Assembly: GCA_964500675.1 (NCBI GenBank)
Contig: CAZCNY010000008.1
Location: forward strand, 62,001 to 126,000
Length of the DNA stretch: 64,000 bases
Origin: CAMLJR01 sp964500675
Lineage (GTDB): Bacteria; Pseudomonadota; Gammaproteobacteria; Pseudomonadales; CAMLJR01
Reading direction: 5' to 3'
The notes below the pieces were generated by a model, which saw nothing but the letters and a program-made list of their open reading frames with translations, ran no database searches and was not told the DNA's origin. A program made the position numbers and the translations under genes. Every line of letters starts with the position of its first letter. The stretch's first letter is position 1. This document shows positions 25,332 to 36,100 of this stretch, in pieces.

Positions 25332-25441
25332 AGTAATCTCCTTCCTTGAATAAGCCATTTTTACCACAATTTGGGTGACTGAGCTGCGTTTCTTGACGGC
25401 CGGAGTACAATCCCCCAATCGCCACCTCTTTGCACCTGATC

Positions 25442-28400
25442 ATGACCACCAATTTCTTCCACCCCGCCGTTACCGCCTGGCTCGAAAGCGCTTTCGAGGC
25501 TGCGACGCTGACGCAGTTGCAGGCGTGGCCCGCGATCAAGTCGGGACACGATGTGTTGATCGCGGCGCCGACGGGTTCGGGTAAGACGCTGGCGGCGTTC
25601 ATGAGTGCGCTCGATACGCTCGTGCATGAAGGCGTGCAGAAGCCGCTGGCCGATAAAACTATGGTGCTCTACATCTCGCCGCTTAAAGCCTTATCGAATG
25701 ATATTCAGCGCAACCTCGAATGGCCGCTGCAAGGTATTCGCGAGCAATTGCAAAAACTGGATGAGCCCGATGTCGCGATTCGCACGTGGGTGCGCACGGG
25801 CGATACCACGCAGGCTGAACGCAGTGCGATGCGCAAGCTCGCGCCGCATATCGTTATCACCACGCCTGAATCGCTGTATATATTGCTCGGCTCAGAATCG
25901 GGTCGCGATATGTTGCGCAGTGTGCGCACGGTGATCGTCGATGAAATTCACGCGCTCGTGAACAGCAAGCGCGGTTCGCATCTCGCGCTTTCACTCGAAC
26001 GTTTACAGGCATTGACGAAGGAACCGCTGCAGCGCGTCGGCTTATCGGCGACGCAAAAGCCGATCGATGTGGTCGCGAAGTTTTTAATTGGCGCGAATCG
26101 AAAAATCAAAGACTGTGTGATCGTCGATAGCGGCCACGTGCGCGAACGCGATTTGCAAATCGTCACGCCGCCGACGCCGCTCGAAGCGGTGATTTCGAAC
26201 GAGCAGTGGGAACAGATTTACGATCAGATCACGCAACTGATTCACGCGCACAAAACCACGCTGATATTCGTCAACACGCGCCGCCACGCCGAACGCGTCG
26301 CGCGACATCTGTCCGAGCGCATCGGCACCGAGTACGTCACTGCGCATCACGGCAGCATGTCGAAGGAATTGCGCTTCGATGCCGAGCAGCGTTTGAAAAC
26401 GGGGCAATTAAAAGCGCTCGTTGCCACCGCCTCGCTCGAACTCGGTATCGATATCGGCGATGTGAATCTGGTTTGCCAAATCGGTTCGTGCCGTTCGATC
26501 GCGACTTTTTTGCAGCGCGTCGGTCGCGCCGGTCACTCGGTGTCGGGTTTGCCGAAAGCGCGTTTATTTCCGCTGTCGCGCGATGAGCTGGTCGAATGCG
26601 CGGCGCTGTTCGATGCGGTGCGGCGCGGCGAACTCGATCATCTGATGATTCCCGAGCAACCGCTCGACGTGCTCGCGCAGCAGATCGTCGCCGAAGTTGC
26701 CGCGCGCGAATGGCATGAGGACGAATTATTCGAACTCATGCGCAGCGCGTATCCGTATCGCAAATTAACCCGCAAAACTTACGACGAAATTATTCAACTG
26801 CTCGCCGAAGGCTACGGCATGAAGCGCGGGCATCTGCGCCAATATTTGCACCACGATGCGGTCAATAAACAATTGCGCGGGCGACGCGGCGCGCGCCTAA
26901 CCGCGCTCACCTCGGGCGGCACGATTCCCGATAACGCCGATTACACCGTCGTGCTCGAACCCGAAGGCATCACGGTCGGCACGGTCAACGAAGATTTCGC
27001 GGTCGAGAGCATGGCCGGCGATATTTTTCAGCTCGGCAATACCGCGTATCGCATTCTGCGCGTCGAGATGGGAAAAATGCGCGTCGAGGATGCGCAGGGT
27101 TTGCCGCCGTCGATTCCGTTCTGGCTCGGCGAAGCGCCGGGGCGCAGCGATGAGTTGTCGCACGCGGTGTCGCGATTGCGCGGCACCATCGAAATGCAAA
27201 ACGATCGCGCGACGAGTTTGCACTGGCTCGAAAACGAAGTCGGCATTGATGCGATCGCCGCGTTGCAGATCGTCGATTATTTAAGCGCGGCGATGATTGC
27301 GCTCGGCACGCTGCCGACGCAGGATAAAATTATTTTCGAGCGCTTCTTCGACGAAACCGGCGGCATGCAGCTCGTGATTCACGCGCCGTTCGGCAGCCGC
27401 ATCAACCGCGCCTGGGGCCTCGCGCTGCGCAAACGTTTCTGTCGCAAATTCGACTTCGAATTGCAGGCCGCCGCGACCGAGGATTCGATTATTCTGTCGC
27501 TGAGTACGAGCCACAGTTTCCCGCTCGAAGAGGTTGCGCATTATCTGAATGCGAAATCGGTGCGCGATATTTTGATTCAAGCGCTGCTCGCCGCGCCGAT
27601 GTTCGCCGCGCGCTGGCGCTGGTCGATGTCGATTGCGCTGGCGATTCCGCGCTTTCGCGGCGGCAAGAAAACGCCGCCGCAATTGCAGCGCATGTACGCC
27701 GAAGATTTGCTCGCCGATATTTTTCCCGATCAGATCGCCTGCGCGGAAAATCTCAGCGGCCCGCGCGAAATTCCCGAGCACGCACTCGTGCAGCAGACCA
27801 TCGACGATTGCTTAACCGAAGCGATGGATATCGAAGGGCTCATCGCGCTGCTCGATCGTATCGAAAACCACAAAATCGACATCGTTGCGCGCGATGTCAC
27901 CGAGCCTTCGCCGCTCGCATTGCAAGTGTTAGCGGCGCGGCCGTATCAATTCCTCGACGACGCGCCGCTCGAAGAGCGCCGCACGCAGGCGGTGATGAGC
28001 CGGCGCTGGCTCGATCCCGCGAGTGCGAACGATCTCGGCCAGCTCGATACGCTTGCGATCGAGCGCGTGCGCGCCGAGGCGTATCCCGACGCGAGCAGCG
28101 CCGATGAGTTGCACGATGCATTGATGTGGTGTGGATTTTTCAGCGAAAAAGAAATTTCTAGTTGCCTCGGTTGGCAGCATTTGTTGTCGCAGCTCACATT
28201 CGCTAAACGGGCGACGTGCTTGGATAATGGATTGTGGATCGCCACCGAACGTGTGCCGCGCCTGCGCGCAATTTTTCCCGATGCGAAAATAAATCCTATC
28301 GTTGCAGTTCCTCAATTGTATGCGGACGAAAATCTAACGCGCGAACAGGCGCTCGTGGAAATCGTGCGCGGCCGTCTCGAAATATCGGGGCCGATTACCG

Positions 28401-29797
28401 CGGAAAAATTAGCCGAGCCACTCGGTCTCGATAAAAGCGCCATCGATATTGCATTAATTGCGCTCGAAACCGAAGGTTTCGTACTGCGCGGAAAATTCAC
28501 GCCTGGCATCAACGAGGAAATCACCGAGTGGTGCGAGCGCGGTTTGCTCGCGCGCATTCACCGCTACACCGTCAATCGTCTGCGCGCGGAAATCGAGCCC
28601 GTCACCGCGCAGGATTTCATGCGCTTCCTGTTTAAATGGCAGAGCGTCGCGAGCGATGCGCGCAAGGAAGGCCCCGACGCGCTCGCGGCGGTGCTCGCGA
28701 ATCTCGAAGGTTTTGAGGCCGCAGCGATTGCATGGGAGAGCGAAATTCTGCCCGCGCGTTTGCAGAATTATGATTTCACCTGGCTCGATGATTTATGTCT
28801 GTCGGGTCGCGCGGGTTGGGCGCGCTTGGCGAAACCAAAAAACGTTGAAGGCGCAAAACGCGCCGGTCCTGTGCGCAGCACGCCGATCGCGTTGGTCGCG
28901 CGTAGAAATATGCCGATTTGGTCCGGCGCAGCGACAGCGCAAATTCAGGCCGATACAGAGCCGACTATCAGTTCGCGTGCGCAGCGCGTGCTCGATTATT
29001 TAAAGCAACACGGCGCTTCGTTTTTCGATGAAATTGTCGACGGTGAGCGCCTGTTGCCGAGCGAAGCCGAAGAAGCGCTCGGCGAACTGGTCGCGATCGG
29101 TCGCATTACATCGGATAGCTTCGCGGGTATTCGCGCACTGTTGCTTCCGCTCGATAAACGCAAGCCGCTGACCGGTCATGGCGGTGCGCGCCGTCGCGGT
29201 CGCACCGCGCTGTTCGGAATTCAGGACGCGGGGCGCTGGTCGCTCATACGTGAATACAAGCGTGTAAGCGAACACGGCGGCAACGGTAGCGAAGCGCTCG
29301 AAACCGTCGCACAGACATTGTTGCGCCGCTACGGCGTGATTTTTTGGCGCCTGCTCGCGCGCGAAGCCGAATGGTTGCCGCCATGGCGCGATTTATTGCG
29401 CGTGTTGCGTCGCCTGGAAGCGCGCGGCGAAATTCGCGGCGGCCGTTTCGTCGGCGGTATCAGCGGCGAACAATTCGCGCTGCCTGAAGCATTGGCTGAA
29501 CTACGAGCGCTTCGTAAAGAAAATAAAAAAGGCGAATTGATTTGCGTGAGCGGCGCCGATCCGCTCAACCTTGTCGGGATCATTGTGCCGGGAACAAAAG
29601 TTCCGGCGCTTGCAGGCAATCGTGTTTTGTATCGCGATGGCGTCGCGATCGGTGTGTTGATCGCCGATGAAATTCAGTGGCTGGAAAAAATTGCGCGCGA
29701 AGATGAGCAGGCATTGAAAAACGCGCTGATCATGCGCACGCCTGGCGCGCCGCAATTGCGGCCATTGCGCGCGAAGGTCTTTCGCGAGAAATTATAA
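25442..29797 (+). CDS. lhr: Lhr-type large DNA helicase
   Basis: About 1450 residues, the length of full Lhr (large helicase-related, superfamily 2). Motif I APTGSGKT, motif Ia SPLKALSNDI, motif II VDEIHA, motif III LSATQ, motif V ATASLELGIDIG and motif VI RVGRAGHS occupy the first ~400 residues; a winged-helix and beta-barrel region follows, then a long C-terminal extension (~880-1450) with LPSEAEEALGELVAIG-type winged helices and the family's LVGIIVPG-KVPALAGNRVLYRDG near the end. Lhr unwinds RNA:DNA hybrids 3'-5' and takes part in DNA repair in mycobacteria and E. coli. An in-frame TTG four codons upstream is possible. It stands alone; no adjacent MPE or exonuclease gene of the known lhr clusters is seen. 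Confidence 0.93.
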   Translation: MTTNFFHPAVTAWLESAFEAATLTQLQAWPAIKSGHDVLIAAPTGSGKTLAAFMSALDTLVHEGVQKPLADKTMVLYISPLKALSNDIQRNLEWPLQGIREQLQKLDEPDVAIRTWVRTGDTTQAERSAMRKLAPHIVITTPESLYILLGSESGRDMLRSVRTVIVDEIHALVNSKRGSHLALSLERLQALTKEPLQRVGLSATQKPIDVVAKFLIGANRKIKDCVIVDSGHVRERDLQIVTPPTPLEAVISNEQWEQIYDQITQLIHAHKTTLIFVNTRRHAERVARHLSERIGTEYVTAHHGSMSKELRFDAEQRLKTGQLKALVATASLELGIDIGDVNLVCQIGSCRSIATFLQRVGRAGHSVSGLPKARLFPLSRDELVECAALFDAVRRGELDHLMIPEQPLDVLAQQIVAEVAAREWHEDELFELMRSAYPYRKLTRKTYDEIIQLLAEGYGMKRGHLRQYLHHDAVNKQLRGRRGARLTALTSGGTIPDNADYTVVLEPEGITVGTVNEDFAVESMAGDIFQLGNTAYRILRVEMGKMRVEDAQGLPPSIPFWLGEAPGRSDELSHAVSRLRGTIEMQNDRATSLHWLENEVGIDAIAALQIVDYLSAAMIALGTLPTQDKIIFERFFDETGGMQLVIHAPFGSRINRAWGLALRKRFCRKFDFELQAAATEDSIILSLSTSHSFPLEEVAHYLNAKSVRDILIQALLAAPMFAARWRWSMSIALAIPRFRGGKKTPPQLQRMYAEDLLADIFPDQIACAENLSGPREIPEHALVQQTIDDCLTEAMDIEGLIALLDRIENHKIDIVARDVTEPSPLALQVLAARPYQFLDDAPLEERRTQAVMSRRWLDPASANDLGQLDTLAIERVRAEAYPDASSADELHDALMWCGFFSEKEISSCLGWQHLLSQLTFAKRATCLDNGLWIATERVPRLRAIFPDAKINPIVAVPQLYADENLTREQALVEIVRGRLEISGPITAEKLAEPLGLDKSAIDIALIALETEGFVLRGKFTPGINEEITEWCERGLLARIHRYTVNRLRAEIEPVTAQDFMRFLFKWQSVASDARKEGPDALAAVLANLEGFEAAAIAWESEILPARLQNYDFTWLDDLCLSGRAGWARLAKPKNVEGAKRAGPVRSTPIALVARRNMPIWSGAATAQIQADTEPTISSRAQRVLDYLKQHGASFFDEIVDGERLLPSEAEEALGELVAIGRITSDSFAGIRALLLPLDKRKPLTGHGGARRRGRTALFGIQDAGRWSLIREYKRVSEHGGNGSEALETVAQTLLRRYGVIFWRLLAREAEWLPPWRDLLRVLRRLEARGEIRGGRFVGGISGEQFALPEALAELRALRKENKKGELICVSGADPLNLVGIIVPGTKVPALAGNRVLYRDGVAIGVLIADEIQWLEKIAREDEQALKNALIMRTPGAPQLRPLRAKVFREKL

Positions 29798-29875
29798 AAA
29801 CCGGTCGAAGTCATTGATCTTTACCGGCGCGGCCGGAAGAATGCAGCTCTATCACTTTTTAGTCACGGAGATGCC

Positions 29876-30832
29876 ATGAAATTCTCGATTCCATTCGCAA
29901 CCCTACTCGCCATGATGGTGTTCACCGCCGGCCCCCTTCGCGCGGACACGTCGAACGAACACGTCAAACCAGTCGCGGCGGCACCCGCTCATAGCAGCGA
30001 TGTGTACAGGTTCAAGATCGGCGATTATGCGGCGTTTGCACTCAAGGACGGCGATCTTCAGATCCCCAATGACGGCAAAGTATTCGGTCTCGATCATACG
30101 CCCGCCGATGTTGCCGACGTGTTGCGCGGCGCCGGGCTGCCTACGGATAACCTGTCGCTCAGCATCGAGCCGCTGCTGGTGAAGGCCGATGGAAAAGTGC
30201 TGTTGTTCGATACGGGCGCCGGTAAAAACATGGGGCCGAGCGCCGGCAAGTTGAGCGCATCGCTGGCCACCGCCGGTGTCGATCCCGCCAGCATCACCGA
30301 CATTTTCATCTCGCATGTGCACGGCGATCATGTCGGCGGCCTGATCGACGCCGAGGGTAAAGCGGCGTTTCCCAATGCGACGATTCATCTGTCCGCACCG
30401 GAATGGGATTTTCTCAAAGGTCTGGATCAGGCGGCGGCGGCAAAACAGGGGATCGTCGATCATGCCGCGCTGATGCGCGCGATCACGCCGAAGGTCGCCC
30501 CATTCGCGCCCAGCGCGCACATCATTCCCGGCGTGGTTAAAGCCGTTCAGATCGAGGGCCATACGCCCGGTCATTCGGGTTATTTGATTGGCGCGGGCAA
30601 AGACTCGCTGCTATTTGTCGGCGATACCGTGCACCATTTCGTCGTATCCGTGCAGAAACCCGAATGGTATCTCGGTTTCGACGACGACAAAATAACCGCG
30701 GCGGCGAGCCGCGTCGCCTTGCTTAAGCTCGTCTCCAAAAGCGGAGAGCGCATCTACGCGGGCCATTTTCCGTTCCCCGGCCTCGGCAAGTTTGAAAGCA
30801 AGGGTGCCAGTTTTGTCTGGATTCCGGAATGA
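29876..30832 (+). CDS. Secreted metallo-beta-lactamase-fold hydrolase
   Basis: 318 residues. A signal peptide (FSIPFATLLAMMVFTAGPLRA) sends it to the periplasm. The zinc motif HVHGDHVGG (~150-158), a second ligand in EGHTPGHSGYLI and the bridging Asp in FVGDTVHH are intact, and the last His in YAGHFPFPG completes the site. The overall pattern fits the class B3-like/quorum-lactonase side of the superfamily, often annotated simply as MBL fold metallo-hydrolase, rather than a confirmed beta-lactamase. It is convergent with the TetR gene (22-base gap). CACGGAG seven bases before the ATG is the ribosome site. Confidence 0.85.
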   Translation: MKFSIPFATLLAMMVFTAGPLRADTSNEHVKPVAAAPAHSSDVYRFKIGDYAAFALKDGDLQIPNDGKVFGLDHTPADVADVLRGAGLPTDNLSLSIEPLLVKADGKVLLFDTGAGKNMGPSAGKLSASLATAGVDPASITDIFISHVHGDHVGGLIDAEGKAAFPNATIHLSAPEWDFLKGLDQAAAAKQGIVDHAALMRAITPKVAPFAPSAHIIPGVVKAVQIEGHTPGHSGYLIGAGKDSLLFVGDTVHHFVVSVQKPEWYLGFDDDKITAAASRVALLKLVSKSGERIYAGHFPFPGLGKFESKGASFVWIPE

Positions 30833-30854
30833 GGGCAAATAGCTTCGATTTATT

Positions 30855-31475
30855 TCATTCAATATACGCGTCCAATAATTTGCGCACGATTTTCGGAATG
30901 CTGGCCCACGGTCCTTCCTGACACGCAAACGATAACCGCGACATCGCGCCGCCTTCCGCTAACAGCGTCAAGGCGTCGCCGAGCAGATCGGGTGCGCTGG
31001 CACCCGCTTCTTTGGCGAGCTTGCGAAAACGTCGGCGTTTTTCCGCTTTGGATTTGTGCACCACTTCGAGCGCGGGATGATCCGCTTCGCGCAGCTCCAC
31101 CGCCGCATTAATGAAGGCGCAGCCGTGCGCGCCGTTCTTGCGCGCTTTCGTCACCCAGCCATCGAACAACGCTTCTATCTGCTTGCGCGCGTCGCCGGCA
31201 TGCGGCGCGATCGTTTCTTCCCACCACTGCCAGTGTTCCTGCTCCAGGGCGCGTAAATACTCGGCGACGAGTTCGTCTTTCGAACCAAAGCTGCGATAGA
31301 AACTCATCTTGTTGGTGCCGGCCTCGCTGGCGATGGCATCGACTCCGACGCAGCGAATGCCCTGCTTGTAGAACATATCGCAGGCGGTATTGAAGATGCG
31401 GTCGCGGACCCGGACCTTGCCGCAATCGTCGTTTTTCGTTAGGTCGGAATCGGTTGGTTGCTCGTGCTTACTCAT
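30855..31475 (-). CDS. TetR-family repressor, divergent from RND pump 2
   Basis: 206 residues from the ATG behind AAAGG. The TetR helix-turn-helix is at about residues 20-65 (RDRIFNTACDMFYKQGIRCVGVDAIASEAGTNKMSFYRSFGSKDELVAEYL). The C-terminal ligand domain (~75-200) resembles the AcrR-like group with GCAFINAAVEL-HPALE. It lies head to head with the pump 2 operon, and two palindromes in the intergenic space are its likely binding sites, so it should repress the pump and itself until a ligand binds. Confidence 0.9.
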   Translation of the reverse strand: MSKHEQPTDSDLTKNDDCGKVRVRDRIFNTACDMFYKQGIRCVGVDAIASEAGTNKMSFYRSFGSKDELVAEYLRALEQEHWQWWEETIAPHAGDARKQIEALFDGWVTKARKNGAHGCAFINAAVELREADHPALEVVHKSKAEKRRRFRKLAKEAGASAPDLLGDALTLLAEGGAMSRLSFACQEGPWASIPKIVRKLLDAYIE

Positions 31476-31535
31476 GGCAAACCTTTCTACTCTCGTTGGC
31501 AAAAATGGCGTTGGCAAAAATACCGGCAAAAAAAC

Positions 31536-31586
31536 TTGACCGTAGTGTTACTCGTGAGTAACATCTTTACGTTACTGACCGGTAAC
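31536..31586. promoter_or_regulatory. Pump 2 promoter with two TetR-type palindromes
   Basis: A -35-like TTGACC (31536) and -10-like TAACAT (31559) are 17 bases apart on the plus strand. Between them lies GTTACTC-GT-GAGTAAC (31547-31562), a 7-bp-arm palindrome; a second, GTTAC-TGACCG-GTAAC, follows at 31571-31586. Centres are about 24 bases apart. A repressor bound at the first would block RNA polymerase. The transcript would carry a leader of roughly 175 bases before the adaptor start. Confidence 0.65.
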
Positions 31587-31747
31587 TAACATTGATGATA
31601 GCAGCTGCCGGTCAACGCTCATACTCTTGTGACACTTGTTCTATGACAACAGTGTGACCCGTTTTATCAATCTCTTCGTCACATTCTTATAGCGGCTTGC
31701 GTCTTTTATTCAAATTCAGTTCTAGTTTACTCGATGGAGCAGCGGTC

Positions 31748-33082
31748 ATGAATCAATCGGACCCGACCCAAATCAAACTTTCGACAGCTTCCGTCACCGT
31801 GAACCGCGAATCGGCGGCACGCGCCGTTTATGTTCGGCCGTTACCTGCGGTCTGGCGGGCAATCGCGATCGCCTGCATTGCAGTTGGTCTCAGCGCCTGC
31901 GGCGAAGGCAAAGCCGCTGCGAGTGCCGCGCCGCCGCCGACGCCCGTGCATGTGGCGACGGTGGAAGCGAGCGAAGTAACCGATTGGGATACGTTCACGG
32001 GCCGTTTCGAAGCCGTCGAAGCCGTGAAATTGCGGCCGCGCGTGAGCGGCTATATCGAGCGGGTGAAATTCGCCGAAGGCCGGGAGGTCAGGAAAGGCGA
32101 TGTGCTATTCGTTATCGATCAGCAACCGTATCGTGTGCAGCTCGAACGCACGCAAGCTGAGTTCGCGCGCGCGCAGGCGCGCAGCGAGCTAGCGCGGACC
32201 GAATTGGCGCGCTCGCAAAAATTGCTTGCCGCGCACGCGGTGTCGCAAGAGGAATACGATCAACGCGCCAGCGATGTCAATCAAGCGCGCGCGGATCAAT
32301 TGGCGGCGCGCGCAGCGATGGATGCGGCTAAGTTGAATCTGGATTACACGCAGGTGACGTCGCCGATCGACGGCCGCGTTTCGCGCGCGGAAATCACCGC
32401 GGGCAATTACGTCACCGCTGGCGAAACGATTTTAACCTCGGTGGTGTCGCTCGATCCGATCTACGTCTATTTCGACGGCGACGAGCAGACGTATTTGAAA
32501 TACGCCGATCTCGCGCGGCGCGGCGAACGACCGAGTTCGCGCGACAACGCGAATCCGGTGTTCATCGGTCTGGCCGACGAAACCGATTATCCGCACGCGG
32601 GCAAAATGAACTTCGTCGACAACGCGCTCAATCCTGACACGGGAACCATCCGCGCACGCGCGCTGCTGCAAAATCCCGATCATCTGTTTACGCCCGGCAT
32701 GTTCGCGCGCGTGAAATTACAAGGCAGCGGTAAATACAACGCCACGCTGATCGACGATGACGCCGTTGCCACGGATCAGGACCGCAAATACGTCATGGTG
32801 GTGAATGCGCAAAATGCGGTTGAGTATCGCGCCGTCGAACTGGGCGGCATATACGACAATCGCCGCATCGTGCGCAGCGGTTTGCGGCCCGGCGAGCGCA
32901 TTGTCGTCGGTGGCCTACAGCGCGTGCGGCCGGGTATGACCGTGGCGCCGCAAGCAACGACGGCAACGGCTAACACGGAAACTCAGCCGCCCGCCGGTTT
33001 ACGTAAAGAGAAAGAAGGCGCGCGCAAAGTTGCGGACGTGATCGATGAAGAAAAATCCGGATCATCAAAAGTTAAATTTTAA
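31748..33082 (+). CDS. RND efflux periplasmic adaptor (MFP lipoprotein), pump 2
   Basis: 444 residues. A GGAG lies ten bases before the ATG. An unusually long N-region of about 30 residues comes before the hydrophobic stretch AIAIACIAVGLSAC, whose LSAC is a lipobox, so the protein is a lipoprotein of the AcrA/MexA kind. Then the lipoyl half LRPRVSGYIERVKFAEGREVRKGD, the coiled-coil hairpin (~ARAQARSELARTELARSQKLLAAHAVS), the second half TSPIDGRVSRAEITAGNYVTAG and the barrel domain (FTPGMFARVKL). It links the permease encoded 109 bases downstream to the outer-membrane factor. The C-terminal ~40 residues are rich in Lys and Glu. Confidence 0.92.
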   Translation: MNQSDPTQIKLSTASVTVNRESAARAVYVRPLPAVWRAIAIACIAVGLSACGEGKAAASAAPPPTPVHVATVEASEVTDWDTFTGRFEAVEAVKLRPRVSGYIERVKFAEGREVRKGDVLFVIDQQPYRVQLERTQAEFARAQARSELARTELARSQKLLAAHAVSQEEYDQRASDVNQARADQLAARAAMDAAKLNLDYTQVTSPIDGRVSRAEITAGNYVTAGETILTSVVSLDPIYVYFDGDEQTYLKYADLARRGERPSSRDNANPVFIGLADETDYPHAGKMNFVDNALNPDTGTIRARALLQNPDHLFTPGMFARVKLQGSGKYNATLIDDDAVATDQDRKYVMVVNAQNAVEYRAVELGGIYDNRRIVRSGLRPGERIVVGGLQRVRPGMTVAPQATTATANTETQPPAGLRKEKEGARKVADVIDEEKSGSSKVKF

Positions 33083-33105
33083 TTCTTAATTCTACAGCTT
33101 CTAAT

Positions 33106-33144
33106 TTCCCTCTCCTTTAGGGTCCGCGGGGAGAGGGGAGTAAG
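33106..33144. repeat. REP-like CCCTCTCC/GGAGAGGG palindrome, copy A
   Basis: A pyrimidine-rich arm TTCCCTCTCC and its complement GGGGAGAGGGGAG surround TTTAGGGTCCGC, giving an imperfect stem-loop between the adaptor and permease genes. Its ending GGAGAGGGGAGTAA matches that of copy C at 36487-36546. Such C/G-rich palindromes are dispersed intergenic elements in many Proteobacteria and may affect mRNA stability inside the operon. Confidence 0.7.
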
Positions 33145-33191
33145 AAGATCGTGCGAAATTTTCACGCCGGAATTTCAAGGAATTTCTCATC

Positions 33192-36100
33192 ATGAAACTC
33201 ACGCATTTTTTTATCGAGCGACCGATTTTTGCGGGCGTCATCTCGCTGCTGATTTTGATCGCGGGCGCGATCGCCGCGTTCACGCTGCCGATCGCCGAAT
33301 ATCCTGAAGTGAGTCCGCCGACGATCGTCGTGTCGGCGCAGTATCCGGGCGCAAATCCGCAGGTGGTTTCCGACACGGTGTCGGCGCCGCTCGAACAGGA
33401 GATCACGGGCGTCGAGGACATGATTTACATGAACTCGCAGGCGCAGCAGGACGGCACGCTGCAACTCACGGTGGTATTCAAGCTCGGCGCCGATATCGAT
33501 CGCGCGCAGGTGCAAGTGCAAAACCGCGTCGCGCAAGCACTGCCACGGCTGCCGCAGGAAGTGCGCGATCTCGGCGTCACCGCGCGTAAAAGTTCGCCCG
33601 ATTTAACCATGGTCGTGCATTTATTTTCGCCCGACAATCGCTACGACGGTTTGTATCTGCGCAATTACGCACTCATTCAAGTGCGCGACGCGCTCGCGCG
33701 TATTCCAGGCGCGGGCGATGTGCGTATTTTCGGTTCGGGCGATTACGCCATGCGCGTGTGGCTCGATCCGCAGAAAATGGCGGCGCGCAATCTCACGGCG
33801 GGCGATGTGATCAAAGCCGTGCGCGAGCAAAACGTACAAGTGGCGGCGGGCTCGATCGGCGCGGCGCCGATGAAAGACGCGGTCGACTTCCAATTCTCGG
33901 TCAACACCCAAGGCCGCCTGCGCGACGAGAATCAATTCGGCGACATCATCGTCAAAACCGGTAGCGACGGCGAGATCACGCAGCTGCGCGATGTCGCGCG
34001 CATCGAAATGGGCGCGGGCGAATACGCGTTGCGCAGCCTGCTCGACAACAAGCAGGCCGTGGCGATTCCGATATTTTTGCAGCCCGGCGCCAACGCGCTG
34101 AAGCTCGCCGACGATGTGCGCGCGAAAATGGTGGAATTGAAAACGCGCTTTCCGCAGGGCGTCGATTATTCGATCGTGTACGACCCGACCGTGTTCGTGC
34201 GCGATTCGATTAAATCGGTCATTCACACCCTGCTCGAAGCGACGTTGCTGGTCGTGCTCGTCGTCATCGTGTTTTTGCAAAAATGGCGCGCGGCGTTGAT
34301 TCCGATCATCGCGGTGCCCGTGTCGATCATCGGCACGCTCGCGGCGTTGCAGCTGTTCGGATTTTCAATCAATACGCTGACCTTGCTCGGCATGGTGTTG
34401 GCGGTCGGTATCGTCGTCGACGATGCGATCGTCGTCGTCGAAAACGTCGAGCGCGGCATTGTCGACGGCTTGTCGCCGCACGCTGCGGCGCGGCGCTCGA
34501 TGGATGAAGTCGCGGGGCCGATCATCGCGATTTCGCTGGTGTTGTGCGCGGTGTTCGTGCCGCCTGCTTTAGTGCCGGGATTCAACGGTGCGTTCTATCG
34601 TCAATTCGCGCTGACGATCGCGTTCGCATCGATTTTATCGGCGATCTGTTCGCTGACGTTGTCGCCCGCGATGTGTGCACTGCTGCTCAAAGCGCACGAT
34701 TCCAAACCCGATGCCGCGCAGCGTTCTATCGATCGTTCGCTCGGCTGGTTCTTCACGCCGTTCAATCGCGTGTTTGGCAAGTTGTCCGAACGCTATCAGC
34801 GCGGCGTGCAAAAAATAGTGCGCGCCAGCGCGATCGGCCTGCTCGTCTATGGCGGTTTGGTGTTGCTCGCCGGGATCGGTTTCGCCAAAGCGCCGAGCGG
34901 CTTCGTGCCCTCGCAAGACAAAGGTTATCTCGTTACCGTGGTGCAATTGCCACCGGCTGCGTCGATCGAACGTACGCAGGCGGTGGTTAAACGCATCGGT
35001 GAAATCGCGCTGAAAGAACCCGGCGTGCAGCACGCCGTGCAATTTCCAGGACTGTCGATTAACGGCTTCACGCGCAATTCGAACAGCGCCGTGGTGTTTT
35101 TAACGCTGAAGCCGTTCGAAGAGCGCGGCCGCGCGTTGACGGGCGACGCGATCGCCGCTTCGCTCAATAAAAAATTTGGCGCTGCGATCGATGACGCGTT
35201 TATTTTCGCGCTGGCAGCGCCGCCAATCCGCGGCTTCGGCCCGGCCGGCGGTTTTAAATTGCAACTCGAAGATCGCAACGCGATCGGCTCCGATCAACTG
35301 TATAAAGTCGCGCAGGATATTCTGGCGAAAACGCGGCAGACGCCCGAATTGTTCGGCACGTTCAGTAATTTTGAAGTCAATGCGCCGCAATATTATGCCG
35401 ATGTCGATCGCGTCAAAGCCAAGCGCATGGGCGTCGAATTGGGCGACGTATTTCAAACGCTGCAAGCGTATCTCGGTTCGTACTACGTCAACGACTTCAA
35501 TAAATTTGGCCGCACGTTTCACGTAATGTTGCAGGCAGATGCAAATTTTCGCGAGCGTCCCGAGGATGCGCTGTTATTGAAAACGCGCAACGATCGCGGC
35601 GAGATGGTGCCGCTCGGCACGTTGATGACGATGAAGAATAGTCACGGTCCGATCACGGTGCAGCGCTACAACGGTTTCGCATCGGCCGACATCAGCGGCA
35701 AACCGGCGCCGGGCTACAGTTCGGGTCAGGCCATCGCCGCGCTCGAAAAAATCGTGCGCGCAACGGTGCCGGCCGGTATGACGTTCAACTGGACGGAAAT
35801 CACGTATCAACAAGTCAAAGCCAGCGGCGCGCTCGGCTTGGTGTTTCCGCTCTGCGTGTTGCTGGTGTTTCTCGTGCTCGCGGCGCAGTACGAAAGTTTG
35901 TCGCTGCCGCTGGCGGTTATATTGATCGTGCCGATGTGTCTGCTCAGCGCCGTCGCGGGTATTTTGTTGATGAAATCGGAAATCAATATTTTCACGCAGA
36001 TCGGTTTGTTCGTGCTCGTTGCGCTGGCGGCGAAAAACGCGATCCTGATCGTCGAGTTCGCACGCGAACTGCACGCGCGTGGCGCCTCGATTGTCGAATC

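Noticed and set aside
29876..30832. True beta-lactamase regulated by the BlaI pair at 0.4 kb
   Set aside because: It is an MBL-fold protein but its motif pattern fits the broad hydrolase/lactonase side of the family, and it is 27 kb away with no shared operator seen.
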